DNA of 64,000 bases from Ursus arctos (lineage: Eukaryota; Chordata; Mammalia; Carnivora; Ursidae), in assembly GCF_023065955.2 (NCBI RefSeq), contig NW_026622997.1, forward strand, positions 23,726,001 through 23,790,000, read 5' to 3'. The notes under the pieces are model-generated. The model searched no databases. It was not told where the DNA came from and saw nothing but the letters and a program-made list of their open reading frames with translations. Below are positions 44,829 through 56,690 of this stretch, in pieces; positions within the stretch are counted from its first letter, which is position 1, and each line of letters starts with the position of its first letter. The translations under genes were made by a program, and so were the position numbers.

Positions 44829-47258
44829 GAAACAGACATTTAAAAGATGGATGAGTGTGTGATATGACCTGCTAGGCAGAGTGCTGAGAAGTATGGCTGT
44901 CTTAGCTAAATGTATCTAATAATTTAGAAACTGATTTTTAAGTTCTCCTGTTTTCAGGATTGCTATACTACTTACGTTGATTTGAAATGGTCCCAGACTA
45001 TTAAAGTGTTAGACGGGCAGCTTCCGTGGGAGACATGATGCTCTTTATGGAAAAGATGACCTTCTTAGACCAAAACTAACTGAGACATAAAGGGTGGTTG
45101 AGGATGAAGCCTGGTACTGTACTTTCCATCTCCCACTCTCGTCAGTCTTGAGAAAAGAAGGGGAAGCACCATGTTGGTTACTTTATATTGTTGGCTTGAG
45201 CCTTGGTTTCCAAGAAGACCCCAGTCTATTACCCTTTCATTAAAGATGATTCAGCTGTGGGGATTTGTTCAGAAATGAGGCGAGTCAGATGGAGCACCCC
45301 AAGAAGATCAGCTGTGCTTCCTGACATCTGGTTGAAGTGAAGAACCCACACATGTGGATAGGAAGATGTAGGCTCAGATGAATAATTGATTGGCATGCCG
45401 TGCCCCTCAAAGGGAAGGCTGTCATCCTTGCTCCAAACCAGACAGAGAGTGAGGCCACAAGTCATGGCCTCTTTGACCTTGGGAATCTGGTGCCACTCAG
45501 GTACCTCCAACGGCGTATATATCTGCATTACAGAAAAACTCGTATCTGTTAGGAAAGTCTTCCTAGAACTAACTCTGAATTTCGTGTCTCTTTCCTACCA
45601 AATCTTCAGTTTTATAGTCAGATGATAAGTCAAATTTTATAGTAAGGGACTAACAATCTTATGCCAATTATTTAGGGAAAAATGGTGACTCTGTGTGTAT
45701 ATATATAAAAAAAAGACTGGATTAAAATAAAATATCTAAGTGGTTATCTCTCAGTAGTGGGATTTAGTTATTTTAATTTTACATTGTATGGAATTTTTTA
45801 ATAGTGTCCATAATTTTCTTTTCCTTACAATTAACAAGAATCAACTCCTCCTCCCTCTCCGTGATAAAATAATTTTAAAAAATACCTAATTAAAGCACTT
45901 GGTGGTTTTAATGCTACACAGTAGGAGGATATGTTGGTGGCTGTTATTTTTGTGTGTGGTGTATTTATTCATTTTTCAGTTAAATGGCTTCATAACTAAT
46001 ACATCAGTCTGTTGAAGATTGGATTATATGACTCAGTCAAGGTCTGATGAATTGATGAAATTAAGTTTGTGAATCTACAGAGAATTCCATGAAAATGTAG
46101 CTGCTCTGTAGGGTATAGTCTTGTTAATCAACAGATTTTCCCTCATTTTCTTGCAGGTGGGAAAGAATAGCCCAGTTCCTCTTGGATATATTTTAGTTTG
46201 TGACACCTGGATTCTGCAATGGGGGACTACATGGGTTCTTTTTACTGTTTGTACTTAGTCTGGGTTTTGTTTCATTTGCTTCTGCATCTCTCTGCCTTTG
46301 TCTCTTGTTGATCTGTGTATGTCTTCCTATCCTGCTTGTCTTTCTCTGTACCTCTGGATGCTGTCTTGGTCCTTCATGGTGCATGCTGTCTGTGCACATC
46401 TCAGTTTCTGTCTCTGTCTCTCTTTTTTTCCTGCCTCTCCTGCTGTTCCTCGCTAGTCAGGATATTCTGAATGAGATTTTTAGGCAGATTAGACAATAAT
46501 GACTAGAGCAGATTGACCTAAATGCGACTCATTTGGAGAGTGGTCTCCTGCTTAGGCTTCCCTAGGTTCTTCTCAGGAGTGAACTCATTTTTATAGAAAT
46601 ACTGTAATTGTTCTAAAGTGGCCTGCTCTTGACTAATGACTGTTTTCCTTGGCATCTGAGATCTAAGAGATGGAAACCCAATACCTCTAAGTACGTTGGA
46701 TTCAGTAGGATTAAGAACACTTACCAAGAGTCCTGTTAAACTAAACAGTATTTAAATAATAATCATCATGAAAATTATTGAATAAAATAATGTTTTGTAA
46801 AATCAGTCATACTTAAATATTCTCTTATTCTCATAAACGATAGATTCTGTATTTAGAGTAATCCTACGATGAAACTTTTTATAAAACGATTTTCTCCTAA
46901 TACGTGTTTGCTCAGAGTGACTTATACTGAGATTAAATATGGTGCCCAGAACTCCCCCTATACAAACTACTAAGCACCAAGGAGTATTTTCAACATCGCC
47001 TTACTAAATTCCACATTTTATTTGCATGGAAATTGAGAACAAGAGGGGCCCAGTGACTTGAGCATGTTCTAGACCTATTTTCAGGGAACATGACACTAAC
47101 AAGACACAGTCCCCTGGAATCCTTCCTTGTCCAGTTCTTTGGCTGCTTCATCACACTACATGCTCTTAATGGGGGGTCCTTTTCAGGGCAGAGTGTATCT
47201 AGTGCCTGGTGCAGTGAATCTTGTTAACAGGATCCTGCTGCTTTTAAAAACCATTTAT
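44829..47258. other. Unannotated sequence
   Basis: Long unique-looking stretch. The opposite-strand frames at 45229-45625 and the pair at 46193-46499 show no recognisable domain. The latter covers a CT-rich region (46280-46440). Confidence 0.5.
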
Positions 47259-47400
47259 TGGGGATATAATTATTTACCAGGTATTGTACCCCAAGTCTTT
47301 TACATTGCACTAATTTCAGTTTTATTCTCACCATATGACCCTTTGGAGTTGTTACTAACATCAACATTTGTGGATGGAGAAACGGAAGCAAAGGCGTCCT
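47259..47400 (-). mobile_element. MIR fragment
   Basis: ATTTACCAGGTATTGTACCC, TTCAGTTTTATTCTCACCAT and GTGGATGGAGAAACGGAAGC match the reverse-complement MIR. Confidence 0.55.
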
Positions 47401-48739
47401 GGGATACATGCCCAACGTAGCATGTTTGCTTTTTCTGCCGTGTTAGCTTTAAGCACTGATAAAATGCTTAGTGGCTAGAGATGCTGCCTGGACCCTCTGC
47501 TCTTAATACCCTCGGGAACAGTTTAAGTCATACTTGACCTTCCCAGTATGCTAGGCCTTAAATTTTACCTTCAAGAACTTTTATTCATAGAAGCTTAGAT
47601 TTAACGGCCCTTCCCTTTTTAGTTTATACCCATAGAGAATTTGGCATGCTGCTTTGGTAGGGAGTGTTTGGCCCAGTACTCATGAAAAGTGGTGAGTAAA
47701 CACATACCTAGAATCACACTAGCACGGTTTTCCAAGACAAGTAGGTAAAATGGTGTTATGACAACAATTTTTTTTATATCTCCTACTATTTAAAAGATAG
47801 TCTCTAAGCCGCTGTCGTAATATACTTCTGTGCTGATCTCGCTGCTTCAGTAAATCGTGAGAAGCTCAAGGCTTATAGCCTAATCAGCACTGTCACATGG
47901 CCTCCCATGTTTTCACTTTAAATATTGCATGCTCTGATGCAGTATGCAAATTAAAGAACCAGCCCCGTAAGTAGCTATTGCTAGTGGCACATCATCTATA
48001 AGCTACTTGAGTGAGAAAGGCTGCTGTTAAGTTTAATGATGAGGCTGAGTGTCATTTACTGTCTGCTGATTCAAAGAGCTTCCCCTCCAAACATCTGCTC
48101 CCTTGTCAGGGCTGTCACTTTTGAATAACACCTGTAGGGTAGAGTCCTTTTCAACTTTCTCCTCATGGAATCACCTTGTTTTTGCTAATGGCTTTCTTGG
48201 TAAAAGAGGGAAACACAGAAACTATTTCAAAGTCTTACTGTTGTATCTCTGCTCAAGTAATGTGACGTACAATGTAAGGTAAGGGGCCGCATTCCTTAAG
48301 AAAATCTTTCACAAGCGTGTGATAGAATATCTGATCATTTGTGCAGTAGTTTTTTCCTGGAAGTTAAATATTAAAATTAAATGAGAAAGCATTATCGCGA
48401 AGGGCTTGTGTTATCTACAGTAGTTTCAGTCACAGGCATGTACTGAGAATCAGTGGGCTACCCTCCACATTCATGACAAAGTAATGTCCATTTGGACTCA
48501 TGTATTAAAATAGGAATGTTTAGGTTGCCTTTGACGTGCAGAGATGACAACCTCACTAGTGCTTGCTTGGCATGGGCGTGAGGGAAGGACGGAGGGAAAG
48601 AGGGAGGACTGGTGTGCGAATGGAGGGTGGTCGGAAAGATACACATGTTAAGTAGCACTTTTATCTGCTGTACAGATATGAAGGTGGGGTTTTTATTTGT
48701 GACTCTTACCTTTATTTGCAAAGTCTGGGTTTTATTTTT
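47401..48739. other. Unannotated unique-looking sequence
   Basis: No transposon is recognised. 47800-48150 has the mixed composition of possible conserved non-coding DNA and contains TATGCAAATTA, an octamer-like (POU) site, at about 47943. No exon is found. Confidence 0.45.
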
Positions 48740-48985
48740 CCCCATCTGGGATTTTTGTTTAATATTTTTTATTCATGGAACATATATACCAAAAAATGCA
48801 CAAATCGTAAGGGTACAAGTTTCATGATTTTTACAAACTGAAACTAAGGAACATGAAACACAGAACTCACCCCCAGATTAAGAAACAGAGCATTCCGGGC
48901 CCCTCAGAAACCAGTTTCTTAGACTTCAGTCATCTACCCGGAGTAACCAACCCCTCGCCGGCCTTCTACCACCATGGATTAGTTT
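48740..48985 (-). mobile_element. Old L1M-type 3' end fragment
   Basis: TATATACCAAAAAATGCACA, AATCGTAAGGGTACAAGTTT, CACCCCCAGATTAAGAAACA and ATGGATTAGTTTTACCC match the antisense of an L1M 3' UTR. Confidence 0.65.
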
Positions 48986-49009
48986 TACCCTCAGAAGTGA
49001 TAACAGATT

Positions 49010-49250
49010 AAGGATTTTGACCTTTATCCTAGGAACAATGGGAAGTTTTATCAAAAGGCTCCAGGCAGTGAGATGACATCATCTGATTTGCATTTCTAAA
49101 AGATCTGTAGCTGCAGTGTGGAGAACACTTTGTTGGGGGCCAGAGTTTAAGTGGAGGGATCAGATAAGAGGCTATTTGATGAGATCATGTGGTGGTTAGA
49201 CCTAGTGTGATGGCAGTGAAGTTGGAGAAAAGCGGACGGATTCAAGATGC
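49010..49250. mobile_element. Ancient interspersed repeat, class uncertain
   Basis: GGAACAATGGGAAGTTTTAT, GTGAGATGACATCATCTGAT, TTGCATTTCTAAAAGATCTG and GAAAAGCGGACGGATTCAAG match an old mammalian repeat consensus in order. I cannot assign the family with certainty. Confidence 0.5.
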
Positions 49251-50768
49251 ACATGCACCCCTTTAATGCTGAATATCTTAATTTTTATTTCAAAGCTCTT
49301 CTGAGGATGTTAGTCTTTGAAACCCTATCTCCTTTAATCTTCCCAAGCATCATTATTTGGAGATGGGTTCTTGAATAAAGTGCTGCTGGAATTGGTAAAT
49401 GCATGCTCATTACTTTACTCAGCCTGAGTTCCTTTGAGATTTTATAATTGAGCATTAGTAATATGCATCATTTTAGAAGTCTTCAGAGATTGGTCTTGAT
49501 GTTCCCTCTTTTAGCTTTGCTGCTTTTATAGTGCCCTCATATATTTATTGAAAAAGATGAGATGATTTTCTTCTCCTATATGCTTTAGTTTGATTGCTTA
49601 ATCATGATTATATTTTCCATATACTTACACACAGTAACAGAGAAGAGGAGAAAATTCTGGTAACAAAGGTGCTCTTCTAAATAAAAAATGGTTTATTTGA
49701 AGGTGCTTATAACCACCCCCAAGAAACACATGAAACTCTAAAAGTCCCTGTGGATTCACATCACAGGACAGGTTGGGCTTGCTTTACTTTGTCATGAAAA
49801 CATAAACCCTTTTAGGTTTGGGGAAAGTAGTCTTAGAAGTGACTATGAAGACAAAAATAGTAACTGGGGAAAAGTCCTAGGCTAATCCTCTCACAACTGT
49901 CATCTAGTTGGCATCTGTATCAGTCAAAGTTCGGGCAAGGGAACTGGAACTACTGCGAGTTATGGGGTAAGGGATTCATTACGGGAATTAGGGCTTCCAC
50001 GGTGTGGTGTGGGGGTGCTGGGGTCAGGGGTTGGTGGTTGGGGTCCAGCGGGGAGTCAGAGTTACAGAGTTACAGTGAGTCAGAAGCCAAGCACAGCGGA
50101 TGGTGAAGGGGAGCGTCGCCTCTGTGGGTTTGCTGTCACACATTTGGTGGTGGGCCTTGGGCTCCTGTTGGTCAACAGTAGGCTCAGCTTGTAGAGAGTC
50201 TCTAGAAGCAGCATGGAGGAGAGTGAGGATAACCCGGTACCCGCTGGCATCTCTGCGTCGTCCGTCCCCCCTTCCAGTCGTGTCGACCTTCATTCAGAGA
50301 GTGGTGCTGCTCCACGTTTGCTTCCAGATCTCATGTGCTTCCTCCCTGGGCCAGCTTTAACCCAGGACCATGCTGGGAAGAACCGTCTGAGGATTCCAGC
50401 TGAGCCGTTTGAGACAGAACAAGTCCCCACCTATGGAACCTGGGTGACAGGCGCTCCTAAAAGTTGACATTTTTTCTCTACCGCTTCACATGCTAGACTT
50501 ACTGAATGGAGACAAAAGAAAGGTTAATGTACTTTTCACTAGAAGACAAATGACAGACCTGATTATGTAAGATCAATTTAATAAGAATTGAGTACTGTCT
50601 ATATTTATTAGATTTGGATCGGTCTAAGTATAATTACTTGAAAATATTTAGTATCGATTAAAAATGTCATATTTTCTTTAAGATACATAGAAATTATAAA
50701 TGCAAATTTAATTGAATGATTATAATGGATTCCTTCTGGAATCTTCATTGGTAGGCAAATGAAAAGGC
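49251..50768. other. Unannotated sequence, GC-richer 49980-50460
   Basis: The 49910-50460 part is GC-rich and could be a decayed LTR-like repeat, but I cannot name it. Its open frames on both strands lack known domains. Confidence 0.4.
50011..50053 (+). repeat. G-quadruplex-prone tract
   Basis: G runs at 50011-50015, 50020-50023, 50027-50030, 50040-50043 and 50050-50053 give five runs of at least four guanines. Some loops are longer than 7 nt. Confidence 0.65.
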
Positions 50769-50940
50769 ACACCAGACTAGACATCACTCGATCTAGATTT
50801 TCATACTGGCTGTGTCATAAACCAGCTATGTGACTTTATATAAATATTTAATTTTCCCATCCTTACATTCTTTATTTATGAAGATTAGAAGAAATAATGT
50901 ACGTGAACACTAAGAAGCATTCTACAATCTTCAGATATTA
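50769..50940 (+). mobile_element. MIR SINE fragment
   Basis: CTAGATTTTCATACTGGCTG, AACCAGCTATGTGACTTTAT and ATTTATGAAGATTAGAAGAA follow the MIR consensus in sense orientation. Confidence 0.7.
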
Positions 50941-52369
50941 CCATATCCTTAGGGAAAAAGGTGTCCTCCAATTAGCAAGAAGTTAACTTATATAATAAAC
51001 ATTTTTATCCCGAGTAACAATCTTCTAATGAATAGATTCCTTACGTTATGTATTAAGTCTGATTCCACTGAAGTCTGTCTTAGTGCAATTGTAATGTGAC
51101 AGAATATTTTTATTAAAATTTAAATACTCTTAGTTCTTGGGTGTTTTTCTAAGAGGAATCTTCATTTATATTTTTGGTGATAGTGCTGGTTTAGCTGTGC
51201 TTATAAGAATATTACTCATTTTTGTCATAGAAATTATATCCTTGGATGTCTTGCTACGGTATATCTGAATGAGTTTTAGATATTGAATCTGTTCTAATAA
51301 ATTTTCAAACTTTCTGGTTGTTTCTCCTTTGTTGTTGCTGCATCCTTTTTCTAACTAACAAAAGTATATTAAATAAAAAGTCAGACACTGTAAATTAAAA
51401 TCTGAAGGCTAAAATCAGCTGTAGTGTGACGAAAACGTGTATGTCTGTATCTTGCGTGTGATTTGTGTGTATGATGTGATATATATATAATGCTCTCGTT
51501 GAATTTAAGCCTCCATGGGACAGAGTTCAAATTACACAGAGCTCAGAAATCATTCCCAAATATCTAATACAAGAAGAAAATTAGGATTAGGTAATCAGAG
51601 TTGGTGAAGGGATCAAAGACTATATCATAGTTCAGCACCTTTTAGCATTAAACAAATCTTACTCGCTATAATTAGGTTTTGTCGACCAATGATACTTTTC
51701 TTTCAAAGGCCTGTAGTCATACCTAAACTATATTGCATGTGTTGTCATTGAGATATGTTTAAATGCTTTAGGTGCTTCATTAAATCAACTTAAAACACAG
51801 ATTGTATTTTAATGTGGCATTTGCCCTGGTTTTTGCTTTTTTTTTTCCTCCCTGTTTGAAACATGTTTCAGTACTTTGAGCTGTACCTGGACCACCCACA
51901 GACTAGGTGCTGTTCTGCCCTCAGATCCTACACTTGTAGGGAGATGGAGAATTTCCCGGCACCTGGGAGGTTAAGAATCTGGAGGCAGTGGGGACCACTC
52001 CTGGGCAGGCCTCTGGTAGAGCCAAAGGTATAGTGCCGGGGGGGGGGGGGGGGGGGCAGAACAGCGGCTCCTCCTTTCCACCAAGAGGCAGCCTCAGTTG
52101 TGTTGTTGGGCACTCGGAGTTTAGCAGGTTTATACCTGGCAGAAAACGCCCAGGAGAAAACAGTCTGACTCATACAGTTATCATACCCACGCCCAGCTCC
52201 CCAGGAGGTAAGCATTAATTATTTGTGGTTACCTACTCCTATTTCCTACACTCTTATGTTCTGAATTAGAAGACTGTTTATTATTCTCAGCTATTTATTT
52301 AGATTTTGTTTTTGTTTTATCATTCTTCCTTGTAGCTCTTCTGCTAACAGCTCCTCAACTGTTCTTTGT
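50941..52369. other. Unannotated sequence
   Basis: Mostly AT-rich and unique-looking. A GC-richer part (51900-52210) contains a long poly(G) run. No exon is recognised. Confidence 0.5.
52038..52056. repeat. Poly(G) run, 19 bases
   Basis: An uninterrupted guanine homopolymer in a GC-rich setting. Homopolymers of this kind are prone to length error in sequencing and assembly, so the exact length is doubtful. Confidence 0.95.
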
Positions 52370-52545
52370 CCTCATCAGAGCCAGCACTTCCCAAATGTCT
52401 TTGGTAAGAATCACGTTAAACCTGTAGCTTTCCAGACTCCTTCCATGGAAGGTCTTGATTCTCCGGGTCTGGGATGGAGCCTGGGAATCTGTGTGTGTAT
52501 AACAAGCACCACAGGTAATTCTTACCAGGAAAGTTTAGGCAGTGC
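52370..52545. mobile_element. MER5A-type hAT remnant
   Basis: GCCAGCACTTCCCAAATGTC, TTGGTAAGAATCACGTTAAA, GATTCTCCGGGTCTGGGATG and CACCACAGGTAATTCTTA resemble MER5A. Confidence 0.5.
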
Positions 52546-52861
52546 TGCCTGACCTTGAGAGGCAAGTTCAGTGTGGCAGTCCACCAGCAGCTTGCCAGTG
52601 GGTAGGATGCCAACATTACCAAGTGAAAGTACAAGAGGATCATGGGACATACCTGTGCTGAAAAGTTATTGTTTGTCTGAAATTCACATTTAACTGGATG
52701 TTCTGTCTGGCAATCCTGCCCATGGAGAAAATAGATTTGTGTTGCAGAAACAACTATTTGGACTTGCACATGTGTCTAGGAATTAGATTTCTCTTGGACC
52801 AAAATGTAGGTGCCACTTCGAACTCTTGTGTTCCCTGATTTCCTAGCTCTTTTGATGAAGC
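52546..52861. other. Unannotated sequence
   Basis: Nothing recognised between the MER5A remnant and the MLT1 LTR. Confidence 0.5.
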
Positions 52862-53310
52862 AAGGTATTATGGGTTAAATTGCATCATATTGAAGTCCTA
52901 AGTCCCAGTACCTCAAAGTGTGACAGATTTGGTGATAATATCTTTATAGAAGTAATCAGATTAAAACAAAGTCATTGGAATGGGCTTTAATCCAGAATGA
53001 CTGCTGTCCTTATAAAAAAGGGAATTTTCATTGACAGACACATGGCAAGAATGCTATGTCAAGGTGGAAGCAGCTATTGGGGTGATGCTTCTATAAACCA
53101 CAGAAACCCAAAGATTGCCAGCAACCCACCAGAAGCTAGGAGAAGTGGCATCATACTCTTCCTCACAGCTCTTGGAGGGAACCAACCCTGCCGACATCTT
53201 GGTCTTCGAGCTCTAGTCTCCAGAACAGGACCTTCTGTTGTTTAAGCCCGGTGGTGCTTTGTGGTAGTTTGCTAAGGTAACCCTACCAAACTAACGAACA
53301 AAGCCATATG
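52862..53310 (+). mobile_element. ERVL-MaLR LTR (MLT1-type), solo
   Basis: GGTTAAATTGCATCATATTG, AAGTCCTAAGTCCCAGTACC, CACATGGCAAGAATGCTATG, TTGGTCTTCGAGCTCTAGTC and TGTTGTTTAAGCCCGGTGGT follow the MLT1 LTR from start to end. No internal retroviral genes are adjacent, so it is a solo LTR. Confidence 0.8.
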
Positions 53311-53369
53311 GAAACTGGGCTGATGAACCCTCTCATTTGTGTGGGACATCTGTCAAATGTAGGCTGGAT

Positions 53370-53465
53370 AAGCAGTACAGTATCTATTTTATAGATAAAG
53401 AAGCTGAGACTCAGAGTGATTTAAATGATTTACCCAAGCTGACACAGCAAGTCACTGATTAAGAG
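53370..53465 (-). mobile_element. MIR fragment
   Basis: ATTTTATAGATAAAGAAGCT, GAGACTCAGAGTGATTTAAA and CAAGCTGACACAGCAAGTCA match the reverse-complement MIR core. Confidence 0.65.
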
Positions 53466-53552
53466 GTTAATATTTACCAACATGTATTAACATATAAATA
53501 GAGAATATATGGAACATCAATATGGAGTATGTATGTGTATATAGTTGTAATA

Positions 53553-53780
53553 ATGCTCCTTGTAGAGGGATTGTCATGTGCCAGGTAACCGTATGTACAT
53601 TATCTAATGTAATCTTCAAGATAACCATTGAGTTTGGCCCTATTAATCAACTCCATTTTACTGAACACTGAAGCTCAGTAAGAGAAAACATCTTGGCAGA
53701 ATCAAATAGTAGCTACCAAGTGGTGGAACCAAAAATCAAGGCCAAGTCATCTGGTTCCAAGCACTGTTCTTTACGACCTG
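53553..53780 (-). mobile_element. MIR SINE
   Basis: GTCATGTGCCAGGTAACCGT, ACTCCATTTTACTGAACACT, TAGTAGCTACCAAGTGGTGG and CTGGTTCCAAGCACTGTTCT follow reverse-complement MIR over most of its length. Confidence 0.75.
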
Positions 53781-55189
53781 ACGAGAGAGATGCTAACCGG
53801 TTGGATAACTCCACAAAGAACTAGATGAGAGAAAGGAGGCTACTTATTTTGTTGGGCTATTTTTTGCTGTAGAATAATATCTTTTGGTTTACATGCTAAT
53901 TTTGCATACGTGCCTATGATTCAGTAATGTTTTATGTGTACATGGTCACCCAGAATGTCTTTGTTCATGAGTTTTACCAAGAATTGAAAGAATTTGATAC
54001 AAGTAAGGGTTTCACATTATTACAGACGTTTTTTATTTATGCTCTCTTTGTTTTGCCCTTAGACCAGAACAGACATAGTCAAATTTAGTTTCTGGGTTTT
54101 ATAATCTTACTAATGCTTGCCAGTTTCTCTGAAGGACTGCTGGCAATACGGTCTTTCTGAAGCATGGAATATTATATTCTACCTCCCTCTTCTTCCACTT
54201 GCTCTATCATTTCCGACCCCCAAGATTTGTGGTGCGGACTTTTATCCCTTGGGGTTTTCAGTACAGCGTTTCTAGCCCCGCATTTGAACAGTTAATGTTT
54301 GCTTAGTGGATTGGAAAAGATGATTTCTCACCAGAGGTGATTTCTGGCCTGCAGAGTGTGTGGCCTCTGAGATTTATTATTTTTATGGGGTGGAGAAGTT
54401 TCTCCAGGCTATTTCTGTGAATGAGAGATCAAAGTCAGATGGATCTGACAACTTTCCTTTGAGAGGGACCACCCAATAGTTAGATAGTTCTTGTGTTTTT
54501 CTACCACATGGTGATTGATGTACCCATGATCCACTGCCATTTTATTTTGAGTGGATACAAGTGAAGAATCTCCTATTTCTAAAGTTGATTTTTACCAGGA
54601 AACTGTTGGGCAATTTATTATTATTATTATTATTATTTCATTCAAATGCCTAAAAATCCCAGTGCTCTTCTTCCCTCAAACCCCAACTTCCATTTCATGA
54701 GTATTTATTTGTTTTGCCTTCATCTAAAGTGGAGTTCATTTAAGTCTGTTAGACTTTCCTGGCCTGGGTGGTGAAGCAGCCGGCTTTTCTGGACTGAGTC
54801 CTTAGGTAAAGGATCAAGCTCCTCTTGGGGTGAAGTTGTTTTCTTCGTTTCAGCAGATGAGTAATTTTATGAGGGTAGTGGTCTCTTGGTCAGGTCTTCA
54901 GTTCCTAAACAAGGGTCAGGCATGCAGGAGTCCAGCCGCATGAGGAGTGGGGAGGCTGTCCTCACTGAGGGATAGCTGAATGACGCAGGTGTTCCCGAAA
55001 TAAGTCAGAAGTACCTTATGAAAACCAGAGAGCCCCACAAGCAGGAAATAAGTTGGAGGCTGAGGTGGCCAAATAAGGGGAATGGAGGGTCAACCTCCCT
55101 AGAAGGATTCTGAAGATCTCTCTTTTTATCTTCTCCTGTGGGAGGTGACTCCTGGCTTTGAGTCTGAGTTTCCCCTAAATGTCAGTTTC
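53781..55189. other. Unannotated sequence
   Basis: No exon or clear repeat is recognised. A (TTA)n run lies at 54614-54637. Confidence 0.5.
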
Positions 55190-55650
55190 TCAGGGACATC
55201 TTCCCTGTCCATCTTCTCTAACGTAGTATCTATTACGACCCATGCTTCCATCTTTTTTCTTACCTCGTGTTACTTTTCTTCATAAGCATTTATCACAATC
55301 TCATTTAGTTTATGTCTGTTCGTTTTCTCCTTTCACCCCAGCCCAGTGTAGATAACATGAGAGTTTGGATTGGATATTTTCTTTTTTTTTTTTTTTTTAA
55401 GATTTTATTTATTTATTAGAGCACAAATGGGGTAAAGGGCAGAGGGACAAACAGACTCCCCACCAAGGAGGGAGCCTGACGTGGGACCTGATCCCGGCAC
55501 TCTGGGATCACGACTGGAGCCGAAGCAGACGCTCAACCAACTGAGCCACCCAGGCGCCCCAGACTGGATATTTTCTTTATTGCTCTATCCTTAGTGCCTA
55601 GAACTTAACAGTAGGAATTTCTTGTTCTATTGAATGACTGGCTTCTTGGC
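55190..55650 (+). mobile_element. L2 LINE 3' end, split by a SINE
   Basis: AGGGACATCTTCCCTGTCCA, CATAAGCATTTATCACAATC and CAGCCCAGTGTAGATAACAT lie left of the SINE. CTCTATCCTTAGTGCCTAGA and CTATTGAATGACTGG lie right of it. Together they form a continuous L2 3' end. Confidence 0.75.
55383..55564 (-). mobile_element. Can-SINE inserted in L2
   Basis: In reverse orientation: AAGATTTTATTTATTTATTA, GAGGGAGCCTGACGTGGGAC, CTCTGGGATCACGACTGGAG and GAGCCACCCAGGCGCCCC. The target duplication TGGATATTTTCT is at 55371-55382 and 55565-55576. Confidence 0.95.
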
Positions 55651-56205
55651 AGAGATACTAACACTACCTGTCTAGTCCTGCATTATTTTCTAAAACACTG
55701 TTATTTAAGGCATGTTCTAAAAATACTCTGCTACTACTGCAAAGAACATAATAAGCTTTTCGTAGGTTCATGTAGCCCCCTGAAAGTCTGCAGTAGTCAG
55801 TTTTTTCACCTTTTTCATGTGTAGATTTTCTCATAGCTCTTGGACTACTTTGACAACATTTGCCTGCCACGTATTGCTCACCTCCACACTGACGTAATAC
55901 ACCTGAATGTATTAAAATTTACCACCATGAGGAAAATTGGTGATAGGACAGTCCGCTTTACTCCTGCTTACAGAATTTACTTGTTGAAATACTAATGAAC
56001 TTTCTAATAAGATGTTCTTATACTGTATTTACTGAATCTCTATCAAATTCTTAATCCTAGGCTAGCCAATATGCAGATATCTGCGAAATAGACTCATTTA
56101 TTGTAAACTGATTTATATTTTGAAAATCACAGGTTCTTAACTAAGGGGAAAAATTAAAAGGAAGTAATGAGGATAGACATCCCTGCCTACGTCCCATTCT
56201 TAGGG
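55651..56205. other. Unannotated sequence
   Basis: No gene or repeat is recognised. Confidence 0.5.
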
Positions 56206-56690
56206 TCCTGTCTTAGAGTTCTCCAAAGAAGTAGAACCAGTTACATGCAAGCACACATATATACACACATGCATGCGCACACGTATGCAGATGGATGGAT
56301 GGATGGATGGATGGATGGATGGATGGATGGATTCTAAGGGAATGCCTTACACGATTATGAAGACTGGCAGGTCAGGAATCTGCCAGGCAGTCTGGAAATG
56401 CCATCAGAAGTAAGTCGGTATTGCAATCTTGAGTCTGAAGGCAGTCTGGAGACACAGTTTCTTCCTCTTCTGGGAATCTTGGTCTTTTGTCTTAAGGCTT
56501 TCAACTGATTGGAAGAGATCCACCTACATTATGAAGGATAATCCACTTTACTCAAAGTATACTGATTTAAATATTAATCACATCTAAAAAATAACCTTCA
56601 CAGCAACATCTAGACTGGTGTTTGACCAGACAACTGTGTACCATAGCCTCACTAAGTTGACACATAAAAATTAACCACCACAGGTAATAT
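56206..56690. mobile_element. Ancient interspersed repeat, family uncertain
   Basis: CTTAGAGTTCTCCAAAGAAG, TCTGAAGGCAGTCTGGAGAC, CTTTCAACTGATTGGAAGAG, CCACCTACATTATGAAGGAT, TTTAAATATTAATCACATCT and GTTGACACATAAAAATTAAC run in the order of a very common mammalian repeat that I recognise but cannot name securely. A (GGAT)n tract has expanded inside it. Confidence 0.6.
56289..56332. repeat. (GGAT)n microsatellite
   Basis: About eleven uninterrupted tetranucleotide units. Confidence 0.97.

Noticed and set aside
45229..45528. 99-codon minus-strand frame considered as a gene fragment
   Set aside because: No known motif could be identified and no intron or exon structure fits. I leave it as unannotated sequence.
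46193..46499. Opposed frames over CT-rich sequence considered as coding
   Set aside because: The frames follow a TCTCTG-rich low-complexity stretch. Composition explains the lack of stops.
52862..53310. Possible endogenous retrovirus with genes
   Set aside because: Only an MLT1-type LTR is visible. No gag, pol or env sequence lies beside it or beside the LTR at 58240-58620.
56289..56332. Regular (GGAT)n array considered as a CRISPR-like or satellite array
   Set aside because: Units are 4 bp with no spacers. It is a microsatellite inside an old repeat in a mammalian genome.
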